64,000 nucleotides of DNA, from NCBI RefSeq assembly GCF_000210295.1, contig NC_026742.1:1674001-1738000 (forward strand), read 5' to 3'. The stretch's first letter is position 1, and each line of letters opens with the position of its first letter. Under the pieces are notes generated by a model. The model was not told where the DNA came from. It saw only the letters and a list, made by a program, of their open reading frames with translations, and did not search any database. Source of the DNA: Trypanosoma brucei gambiense DAL972 (Eukaryota > Euglenozoa > Kinetoplastea > Trypanosomatida > Trypanosomatidae). The translations under genes were made by a program, and so were the position numbers. Shown piece after piece: positions 11,101 through 18,298 of this stretch.

Positions 11101-11339
11101 CACTTTACTTTAATGGTCTGCTTAGTTACCGTGCGAAGTCCAACTCCGTTGTGACCATGAACTATGAACAATTTGAGGCAGCATTGGAGGGGACATGGGA
11201 GGAGGCGGTGGAGGGAAAACTTTTCATCCGGTATCTTGTTTCTGGATGTGGTTTCAACAAAACCGAGGAACTTTCAACAAAGGAATTGGCATGTGTCGCG
11301 ACGAGTATGTGGAGTTCACACATGTGGAAGAGTATGTAA
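8160..11339 (+). CDS. coiled-coil protein with TSNAXIP1-like N-terminal region
   Basis: A 1,059-residue protein without an enzyme signature. Residues about 78-190 resemble the N-terminal domain of translin-associated factor X-interacting protein 1: a helix starting RWRSVLLEYEVGLKEL, then FQLYDSVTRAVAQQSPEFG and MLRMFRMEFCRAIF, then the LLRENAALRLE segment. Residues about 175-280 are a dense coiled coil rich in E, R, N and L heptads. A low-complexity, charged linker follows (about 455-560), then a folded-looking C-terminal half with several helical segments. In other eukaryotes TSNAXIP1-domain proteins are often ciliary, so a flagellar or cytoskeletal role is possible but inferred. The start is the first ATG after a good splice acceptor. 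Composition matches neighbouring genes. Confidence 0.75.
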   Translation: MDGCVNYSAVGGSNEAGRVHSSRFQNVRRVVSSDVNVTSIGGLPAIQNASGQREKPSQNPLSLNASESKARANRIMIQERWRSVLLEYEVGLKELVTNSMEEPPSAIRTMKTFQLYDSVTRAVAQQSPEFGNMLRMFRMEFCRAIFTQPTLTASYLHPEDEGSGQSEELGATYFDQTEMLLRENAALRLEVNLGNTRDNLARLRQELENFREAVTYYENEVSRLERENERYAASYVTARDELTSEREKNRKIKNEFDDVRLRLLQENKDLHLRICRLRKCLSDNESVFVKDAYKVIKDKRMTLLQGLFEQGDERVVLLVMLSQLEGRMNELLDQYDRDVLFGDYAGEYEQCRRTLGVVALLIEEMHLCEQRYMQLLPRDGKLINDEQDETDVFASLLSDPRMYEALVARLCIRQGGSSKTTPQLLKLVDDALPDGPEVRMSLAVYKGAQTTSPAESNTQNSVSAVREMDDTVAQVPAPSRKVSILYSHDGNPDTSSNTIPNDSFCHLRTASSPDDSEEAAKRKSEGEAGEPQKPPIIQKLGGKKFPLEMPQSFVDLPEEMFEEAKRKQEEWVANILLTSDEGDQLLQRVKAGGASSSHLTKGEQLMRHFLMKPMLDVSANKFHCGIDVFTGPAQHTQALLCSVNHVDPVEPFAVPQGTRFMHIKYRNVLREEAVVKGDDSSNNLSVSEALEEWGGKTIFTRVDCAHEQNKNEVAEMLSKSHLFGELKPSNYSKSLLKGVMASSSTSPATAVFLRLNPLSPNRSPEWLLYQNMFGGYRPITPRLIDVSTIGHILLNSCERHFQRAEERYLRCLEQTKTRATNSEMVRMLVESVFRESYVLTEFQESFVKELESRYCYPELVAKTMYEILCYFDATMAAQPLVDLYLSCIRGFESPTRIHYITYVMHQISANWPSSNPEEAIEKEDVLTLLEHVYKRASGVISMGPSEIISEYQLATHSAPITLNALRGYLVTIMLHYEDPLSLYFNGLLSYRAKSNSVVTMNYEQFEAALEGTWEEAVEGKLFIRYLVSGCGFNKTEELSTKELACVATSMWSSHMWKSM

Positions 11340-11982
11340 AGTGGCGGAGGTTTTGGTCGTCGTGAGGATGGGTGTTGTTTGTTGTTGTTTTGTGTGTGTG
11401 TGTGTGTTTGTTGCGCTTTTGTTGGGGTGGGATTTGTGACGCTGGTTGCCGGAGGAGATTCAGCCGTTACTTTCTTTATGTAGAGTTACAGTGAAATGGG
11501 CTTTTATCGTGTCCTAGGGCTGTATTGTGAACAATAAAACTGCAAACCCCCGGTTGTAGGTGCTTGTTCTAGACTCCTTATCTTACCCGAAGCAAATTCA
11601 CCGGTATCTTTCCTTGTTGTAGTTTTAAAGTTTTCGCCAGCATGAGTATGGAGGAAGGGGGCTTTGTCTCTACCATATTGGTTAATGTTTTTCGTATATA
11701 TATATATATTGTTCCCTGTACTACACGAAGTTGTATGCTGCGCTAAACTTGTTGTTCGCTGGAATAAACTACATATTTTTTTTATACTTTGTCATTACCC
11801 CTCCCCCCCCCCTTCTGCACGAAGGACCTTACACGCATATGCAGACAGTGCTACAGATAGTAAAGGACCACAAGAAACTCACTTGAATACCGCGCATAAC
11901 CATAGAGTAGTGTACGTATCATCATACATTTAAATTGCGTCCTGCAATTATATGCGAGGTCAGCCTTAAAGGCAAGGAAAGA
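11340..11982 (+). other. intergenic region between the coiled-coil gene and PARG
   Basis: About 640 bases with a GT-rich run just after the stop, a TA run at 11695-11709, and a pyrimidine-rich segment near 11775-11825 ending in a C-run. It can serve as splice signal for PARG. No gene seen. Confidence 0.5.
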
Positions 11983-13578
11983 ATGACTTCTCACAACATA
12001 GTGATGAGGCAAAGGACACTAAATGAGTTTTTCCCTCAAACCCCTTCAGCGGCTGGCACACACGGTAGAACAATAGTGCTGCCATGGCAGGAAAAAAGAG
12101 ATGAAAACAACTCGCCGCATGGTTACATAGGCTGGGATATCGTAACTGCAGCTCTAATGGAGTCGGATACGACAGACACATCAAACCTCAGAATACTTCT
12201 TCAGGTGCTTTATACGCGTAAAATTATTTCTGAAACTCGTCAGGTGCTGTGCTTTGGGGTACTTTGTCATGTTCTCGATCACGTCATGACTGCTGAAGAA
12301 CGTGTGCAGTTTTTTTGTTTCACTTTACCCTGGATGAAGCGCGCCGTACTCCGGGGACCTGAGTTGTTTCCCCAAGAGATTCCTATTTTATCACAGAGTG
12401 ATACCCATCGTTTGCTGTTCACACATGAAGAGGCCTCAACACTGCTGGTTTGTGGTTTTTTCTCCCTTTTCCAGGGAAGATCTCAGGTGCATAAATTTGG
12501 AAGCTCTTCTGGGCTACACAAACTTCCTTCCTTTAACTTTGTGCGCCTTCTTTGCAATGAAAAGCCTGATCGGTTTAGCAGTCAATGTGCGAAGGTGCAG
12601 TGTTTACTACAGTATTTTAGATATTGCGCTCGTTGCACGAAGGAAGTGTGGCCGTGCGTGGAGATCTATCGCGTTGCACGTACATCCTTTCCTGACTTTG
12701 AAAGAAGCACCCGCGCTATGGAGCCTGTCGTAATTTCCGAAAACTCGCTCATTGAAGAGAGTTATACGAACCTACAAGTGGATTTCGCCAACCGGTGTAT
12801 CGGGGGTGGTGTTTTGTCTTCTGGTTGTCTCCAAGAGGAGATACGCTTCGTCACATCTCCGGAGCTACTTCTTTCTTGTCTCGTTTGTGAGGAGCTGTTA
12901 GACAATGAAGTGGTGTTTGTTGCCGGCGCCGCATCCTACAGTGTTACGGAGGGTTATGCGAAGACTTTCCGTTATATTAGCGGGTGTACACCGGACATTA
13001 TTCCTTTAAGTGACCGGATGTTCAGGGTGGATTCATGCGAGCAAGGGATGCATGTAGATAAAGTGCCTGTTAAGCTAGTTGGGAGAAATGATGAGGCTCC
13101 AAGGTTTGTGCGCAACACGTGTATAGTGGCCATGGACGCAGTCGATTTCAGTGATGCCGTGGACAACCAATTTCGTAAGGATTTTATAATCCGTGAAACC
13201 CATAAAGCTTTTGTGGCATTCAAAGGAATCCCTGACAGCACTCTATCATCCGTGCACTCTGGTCCTATTGCGACGGGGAACTGGGGCTGCGGTGCCTTTG
13301 GTGGCGATAGAGAACTTAAACTGTTATTACAGTGGTGTGCGGCCTCTCAGGCAGGACGACCGTTAATTTATTCCGCGTTCGGTGATGTTGCGTTATGCAG
13401 TGGTTTTCATAAAGTTTACAAGAAGCTACGCGAAGAGGAATGGACCGTAGGGGAGGTTTTTACTATGATTCTGTTCTGCTCCAGCATGTTTCCGAGACCA
13501 CGCAACCAGTTGTTTGAGTGCTTCCTCACAATGCCGTGGTGTCGCCTTCCTCTGGGCACACATCTGGTGTTAATTTAG
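11983..13578 (+). CDS. PARG: poly(ADP-ribose) glycohydrolase with N-terminal PIP-box
   Basis: Predicted to hydrolyse poly(ADP-ribose) chains, reversing PARP action in DNA damage signalling. The PARG signature GGG-x7-QEE is intact at G274-E286 (GGGVLSSGCLQEEIRF), with E285/E286 as the catalytic glutamates. The downstream block ATGNWGCGAFGGDRELK is the conserved adenosine/phosphate-binding segment, and the region before the signature has the helical layout of the PARG accessory domain. Length is 531 aa, close to the catalytic core of animal PARG, with almost no regulatory N-terminus. The frame extends upstream only through a non-ATG codon, and 11983 is the first in-frame ATG. Residues 10-17 read QRTLNEFF, a textbook PCNA-interacting (PIP) motif, so recruitment to replication or repair sites is likely. 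Confidence 0.92.
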   Translation: MTSHNIVMRQRTLNEFFPQTPSAAGTHGRTIVLPWQEKRDENNSPHGYIGWDIVTAALMESDTTDTSNLRILLQVLYTRKIISETRQVLCFGVLCHVLDHVMTAEERVQFFCFTLPWMKRAVLRGPELFPQEIPILSQSDTHRLLFTHEEASTLLVCGFFSLFQGRSQVHKFGSSSGLHKLPSFNFVRLLCNEKPDRFSSQCAKVQCLLQYFRYCARCTKEVWPCVEIYRVARTSFPDFERSTRAMEPVVISENSLIEESYTNLQVDFANRCIGGGVLSSGCLQEEIRFVTSPELLLSCLVCEELLDNEVVFVAGAASYSVTEGYAKTFRYISGCTPDIIPLSDRMFRVDSCEQGMHVDKVPVKLVGRNDEAPRFVRNTCIVAMDAVDFSDAVDNQFRKDFIIRETHKAFVAFKGIPDSTLSSVHSGPIATGNWGCGAFGGDRELKLLLQWCAASQAGRPLIYSAFGDVALCSGFHKVYKKLREEEWTVGEVFTMILFCSSMFPRPRNQLFECFLTMPWCRLPLGTHLVLI

Positions 13579-13696
13579 AAAAGATGAGAATTGTAGGGCG
13601 GGTAAATTGGTGGCATTGTTCGTGTAACTTCATTTCTGTTATTTTCATTTTCTTTTTTCGCGTGTCTGTGTGTGCATCTCCATGAACTTTGTATTG

Positions 13697-13746
13697 TTAT
13701 TCTTCTTTCTATTTCTGTTCTTTTGTTTTTTTTGTGACTATCGCAG
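13697..13746 (+). promoter_or_regulatory. polypyrimidine tract and splice acceptor for the dynein light chain gene
   Basis: T-rich tract (13697-13735) then CGCAG with AG at 13745-13746. The next ATG is 13814, the chosen start. Confidence 0.65.
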
Positions 13747-13813
13747 CCTCATAGTTCGTTGAATACTTCTGCATAAGTATATTATTAGGAGCATAATTCA
13801 AACATACACCATT

Positions 13814-14188
13814 ATGCAAACAGATTTTGGAGATGCCACTACTTTTTCCCTGAGGCCGGACCACAAGCGGAAGTTCCGACCGAATGATATCCGCCCAGTT
13901 GTTCGTAGCCTTCTTGAATCGAGGCTTGAGAATGAAGTTTACAAGGCGGACGAGATGCAGAGCATTAGCAAAGAAATTGCTGACGGCGTCCGTGATCGGA
14001 TTCGGTCTATGGAACTTGAGCGATACAAAATAATGGTGCATTGTATGATCGGGGAGCAACGTGGGCAGGGACTTCGCGCTGGTTGCAAAATGTTTTGGGA
14101 TTCTGATACGGATGACTACTTTGAGGAGGTTTACGTGACTCAACATCTCTTTGCTGTGGTGACGGTATTCGGCCTCTATCAATATTAA
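13814..14188 (+). CDS. Tctex-type dynein light chain
   Basis: A 124-residue protein of the DYNLT/Tctex-1 family, small homodimeric light chains that bind dynein intermediate chains and cargo in cytoplasmic or flagellar dyneins. Family features are visible: an N-terminal helical part with a long acidic/basic helix, ERYKIMVHCMIGEQRGQG (the family's RYK-I-V-V-I-E pattern opening the beta sheet), CKMFWDSDTDDYF (the C-L-W-D turn), and the terminal HLFAVVTVFGLYQY (the family's lfaVaTVfgvY). The protein is complete and of normal length. Whether it serves outer-arm, inner-arm/I1 or intraflagellar dynein cannot be told from sequence. Confidence 0.9.
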   Translation: MQTDFGDATTFSLRPDHKRKFRPNDIRPVVRSLLESRLENEVYKADEMQSISKEIADGVRDRIRSMELERYKIMVHCMIGEQRGQGLRAGCKMFWDSDTDDYFEEVYVTQHLFAVVTVFGLYQY

Positions 14189-15012
14189 AAGGCGGATTGA
14201 TCGCTGGCCGGGAAAGGACAGGGATTTTGGAACCAACGCTATGCATCACTTTGGGACAACTCTTCCACCGTGTCTATTCGCTCAGGTCCATATCTTTCCT
14301 TATTTTATTACCTCTTCTTTCTGTTCGTTTACTTTATATTCTTTCCCATATTCCATGGATAGGAGATTATCCGTGTGTAAATATATGTGTATGTTTTGAA
14401 AAAAAAAAAATGACCGGTTTCCCCTCAGCAAGGTGTGGCATACAACTTGGCATGACATGTTGTATAGTTATGAATGAATGTCGCATCACTTGAGGTTTCC
14501 TCTCACTTACTGCCGCACCTCACACACTTCTGGTGGCGAAATGAATTCATAGGAAGGGGGAGTGGGAAATACAGTCGAGAAGGAAAGAAAGGAGGAGTGG
14601 TGATTAAAAAAGGGGGGAAGATAACGCCAGTGAGAGCTAGAAGTGTTCGTTATTTCCTGTTTGTTCCTCTCAAGAATGTTTGTGTTTCTTTTTTTCTTTA
14701 CAACTGACTTTTAAAACACTGAGGTTGTCGATGCATCGAAAAATCTTTGCATGCGATATGGCCGTTAGTATTCACGGTGGTTCACCAGACCCCCGCGCAA
14801 TCTGTTTGCGTTATGTTTTTTCACCCCTTTCTATACTTCTTTATTCCTCATTTCCACCGACTAAAGGGTTTGCAGCATCGACGGCAGCAATATATATAAC
14901 GAAATTCATATCTTATACATTAAATATACATTTATATTTACGCTTAGGTTTTTTAAAAAAAGAGAAAAAATCATATAGAATTGAAGAAGGATATAGAGAG
15001 GGGAATAAAGCG
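14189..15012 (+). other. intergenic region with acceptor for the DUF5939-like gene
   Basis: The 820-base spacer contains a tract at 14815-14860 followed by AG at 14865-14866 and 14874-14875. The reading frame of the next gene is open through much of this stretch and has an in-frame ATG at 14731, but that ATG lies before the acceptor and the codons are AT-rich, so it is unlikely to be translated. Confidence 0.6.
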
Positions 15013-16773
15013 ATGCAGAAAAATGCACCTAAGTTTTCCGTCAGTAAATGGAACATCCTACCGGCAAATCGCCGTAGCAAATTTTTCTGGGAAAAACTCA
15101 ATGAATACCTAGAACCTTTGTTGAGCGCCGATTTTCCTCTCATGGATGAGGAGTTTCGCGGTCTCTGTAATGTAGCGAATCAGCCCCCAGGAACGCACCC
15201 GGTTCTTAGCGAAACCCTCATAGCAACAGTGAAGAATTTGCGCAGCTACTGTGAGGGTGTTACCCTATGGAACCCATTGTCCCTCGCCGCCCATCTCGAC
15301 ATACCACCAACTGATGTCATTGAACAATTACTGCTCGCTAAGGAGGCTGGTTTAGTTTCCATGGTCTTTGTTGTTCCCTGTCAGTCATGCGGGTGTGATA
15401 TGTTACGTGCGAACTCAGTGGGTGAAATATGCTTTAGAGCGACATATCATAAAAGCAATGTTATTGACTGCCCAATGTGCACAGATCGTAACGAGGTTGA
15501 CAACCTCGCCAGGGTTGCCGTGTACTTTCAAGATGCCACACCCTTACCCCTGTTATCGCGAAAATTTCATCGTTTGTTTTATAGTCAGGAAGTGGTGCGG
15601 CGGTGTTTGGAAACAGTGTTTTGCCCACAAGATTGTGCTTTCATGTTTAACATGAGACTGCCTGAAGGAACGTTCCTAATTATTGCCCCTGGTTTGGGCG
15701 TGATTGTTCAGTTGGAGGTAGAGACTGGCGCGCAGTTCTTGGAGCGCAACCGTCCGTATCATGATGTTCGCCTTTTGCTATCAAAGTTCGTAACTGAAAA
15801 TAACTCAGATTCTGCTGAAACCGCCAATGTGGCTCAAGATCGAAATATAATTAAGGTGAAGCATGGTAAACTGTCCTTCCGTGTGTTTAACGATACACAG
15901 CATGCAACCTTCTTGGATATTTGCATAGCTTTCGATGTACGACTGGAATTCTTGTCTCCAAAGAAGCCCGTAGTTACGACCGTGCCGATGCTCCTCCACC
16001 ACTCGACGCGGGGCCTGCGCTCCCCCTTGTTTTATCTGTTTACTCCAGCACCACCAGGTGTGAGGACGAGCGGTGTTTACGTGCTGCATTCCTTTGAAAT
16101 GCCGAACCAGGACATGGAGGAAGTAATTTTGTCTGGCAGTGACTCTACCGTCGCTGTCATACGTGAGGTCCACCGCTATTCGTTAGAGGACCATAGTGGC
16201 CTTTTACTATCTGTAGGCGTCGGTGGTGCAACTTTCGAGTCATCCTTTATGTCCTACACCGCTGCCTTGGCCTCCTCGTTGTGCTTTGCACAACGCTTAG
16301 TAACTCGACTTGGCAATGACATCGCAGGAGCTCTGTCCTGCAGCATCACTGCAGGTGAGCTTTATATGGCTTCCTTTAAGGGGCAGTATGATGATGACGA
16401 AAACGAACGTTCCGCTTACCCTAGTGTGCAGATTATTGGACCTGCGGTGTATGCAGGACATCATCCACCGCCTGCCGTAGATCCACCCTGCACGAACGAG
16501 CTAATGCAAAAATACACTCGTAACGTTCGCTTTGAAATGCGCGTGGTATCAGACGACAATACAGGCGTTTGTCTCAAGTCCCTCGCCGCAGATGAGATGT
16601 TGGATCCGTTTCTGACTTACATGCAGGAAAACTTTGCGGGGGTGGAAATAAAGGAAGAGCCACAAGCATTAGTTGTTGTTGTTCCACTAGATACGCTCAA
16701 TGCAAAGGTGAAACTTGCTTCCTTAGTGGACTCAACAACATATACTAAGGAAATACATGGCCCCTTTGGTTAG
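15013..16773 (+). CDS. DUF5939-like protein with possible degenerate class III cyclase region
   Basis: 586 residues. Residues about 84-240 strongly resemble DUF5939, a domain found before class III nucleotide cyclases in bacteria: NPLSLAAHLDIPPTDVIEQL, then LLLAKEAGLVSM, then a four-cysteine zinc knuckle (C123xxC126 and C153xxC156), LARVAVYFQDA, and the MRLPEGTFLIIAPG strand pair. A beta-rich stretch (KLSFRVFNDTQ) follows. From about residue 335 to the end the order of segments loosely follows a cyclase catalytic domain, but I see neither the metal-binding aspartate motif nor a clear GDAV-type loop, so it would be inactive. This part of the call is inference. The SRPBCC domain that precedes DUF5939 in bacteria is absent. 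The start at 15013 is the first ATG after the splice acceptors at 14865-14875. Function is unknown; a nucleotide- or metal-sensing scaffold is possible. Confidence 0.6.
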   Translation: MQKNAPKFSVSKWNILPANRRSKFFWEKLNEYLEPLLSADFPLMDEEFRGLCNVANQPPGTHPVLSETLIATVKNLRSYCEGVTLWNPLSLAAHLDIPPTDVIEQLLLAKEAGLVSMVFVVPCQSCGCDMLRANSVGEICFRATYHKSNVIDCPMCTDRNEVDNLARVAVYFQDATPLPLLSRKFHRLFYSQEVVRRCLETVFCPQDCAFMFNMRLPEGTFLIIAPGLGVIVQLEVETGAQFLERNRPYHDVRLLLSKFVTENNSDSAETANVAQDRNIIKVKHGKLSFRVFNDTQHATFLDICIAFDVRLEFLSPKKPVVTTVPMLLHHSTRGLRSPLFYLFTPAPPGVRTSGVYVLHSFEMPNQDMEEVILSGSDSTVAVIREVHRYSLEDHSGLLLSVGVGGATFESSFMSYTAALASSLCFAQRLVTRLGNDIAGALSCSITAGELYMASFKGQYDDDENERSAYPSVQIIGPAVYAGHHPPPAVDPPCTNELMQKYTRNVRFEMRVVSDDNTGVCLKSLAADEMLDPFLTYMQENFAGVEIKEEPQALVVVVPLDTLNAKVKLASLVDSTTYTKEIHGPFG

Positions 16774-18298
16774 GAGGAATCTTGACTAGAGTATTATGTG
16801 AAAGGTGCGAGTATGAACTTTGGCGAACACATGTAACCATGTAAATATAGAAGTAAACAGAGAAGGAGAACAAGGGAGGGAAACGGAAAGGCAAAGGGAA
16901 GCAAAGAAAAAAGGAAAGAGGAAGGGTGTATAGGAAGTGCCGAGCGATGACAGAAGGGGGGGGGTAATTATTTATAAATGGATGAACGCACTAACCTTCT
17001 GTTCGGGAAGAAAAGAGTAAAAGAAGGAAAAGGGGTGAGGAAAGGAAGTGGCGACGTGCGAGGTCGAACCTAGTAAATTGGTGCTTGGGGGGAGCTGTTG
17101 GAGACGCAACAAATCAATGCAATCAGCCACTTTTCCCCTCCCTTTCGTCTTACTCAGAAACGCGGGCAGCTTTTTGTCTCCTCGAATGCTCAACTAAATT
17201 CAGGTTGCTATCTACGTTTGGTGAATGGGCTGCTTTTGAGGCAATAAAATGGAAAACATTTCTTTTCGACGGTGGTTTAATTTTCTTTGTTTTACTTTAT
17301 TATTATTTTTTTTTTTGTCGTTATTGTCTTATGCGGCTGTGCGTTCCTCCGCATGATGCACAAGTTTTGTGGCATCATATCCATGCTACCTTGCGCGGAC
17401 CTGTGGAATACAAAGACAGACCGGCGTCCCCATATCTTCCGCAAAGAATAAAAAAAGAGAACAAATGGGAACAAATCAATAAAATGAGAAGAGGAGGAAA
17501 AGTGTAAAGCCAAAGAGGAGAAGGGTCACAACATTAATAATAGTAAAAATAACTTGACAACAGTTTTTTTTTACTATTTTCTTCTTTCCATGCCGGTGGA
17601 AAACGTTATAGACAGGGATGCAGTGTTACGGACCAAAAGCCTTAACAATGATTTGAAAGATATCTATACGTGTACGATGAAACACAAAAAAATAAGGTGT
17701 GCAAACGAGAGAAAAGTGGCACTGGTGCCTTTCTGCTTTTTCTCTTTACATTACTTTTCATACCTTAACTTTCTCTTTTTTAAACTTTTTTATTTAAAAA
17801 AAATGGTAAAACAATTTTTTCATTTCCTTTGTCACTGTTGTTGTTGTCTGTGGCTGCGACGCCTATCATGCAACTTGAAGAATCATTTTTCTTCAAAAAA
17901 AAAAAAATGAAGCTCACTTTCTAAAAAAAGAAAAAAATCCTCTTTCTACATCTGACTAAAATATGGATCATCATTTTTTTTTCTTACCTTCCTGTTGCTA
18001 ACCTTTTGAAATGCATGTATTTTTTTTATATTTGTATGTGTATCGATCCGTTATTATCTTTGTATACGGATGCTCATTTAACTTTCACAATTTTCTTTCA
18101 TTAATTTTAGCTGTTGGGGTGGAGGGAAGGGGGGCGGTTTTACAATTATTTTAATAGTAGGTGAGAAGAAGTGTGCTTAGGAAGTCACACCATTTGCATG
18201 GTGGAGGCGACCCCAACAGTGTGACGGTGTGTAAAAGATTTTGACGGCAAAACCGTGGCGTTTTATAGGAGAAAAAAAGCAGGAAGGATTGAAGAAAA
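16774..18298 (+). other. 1.5-kb spacer, AT-rich, one weak small-ORF candidate
   Basis: Purine-rich DNA follows the stop codon (16850-17050). Then come pyrimidine-rich segments at 17125-17160, 17270-17330 and 17730-17850 and several poly-A/poly-T runs. An ATG-initiated frame of 58 codons sits at 17331-17507 (see findings). A tract ending in TTTTAG at about 18090-18110 is the best acceptor for the next gene. Otherwise nothing is seen. Confidence 0.5.
18198..18224 (+). promoter_or_regulatory. upstream ORF (8 codons) before the SpoU-like gene
   Basis: ATG at 18198 with a stop at 18222-18224 lies between the probable splice acceptor near 18110 and the first start of the next gene. If the leader is as inferred, it would reduce translation of the main frame. 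Confidence 0.35.

Noticed and set aside
14731..15012. Upstream in-frame start for the DUF5939-like gene
   Set aside because: Polypyrimidine tract and AG at 14865-14875 lie after that ATG, and the added codons are AT-rich and resemble UTR.
17058..17075. B-box-like GGTCGAACC stretch suggesting a tRNA gene
   Set aside because: It lacks one base of the consensus and I find no acceptor stem, D-arm or anticodon arm around it.
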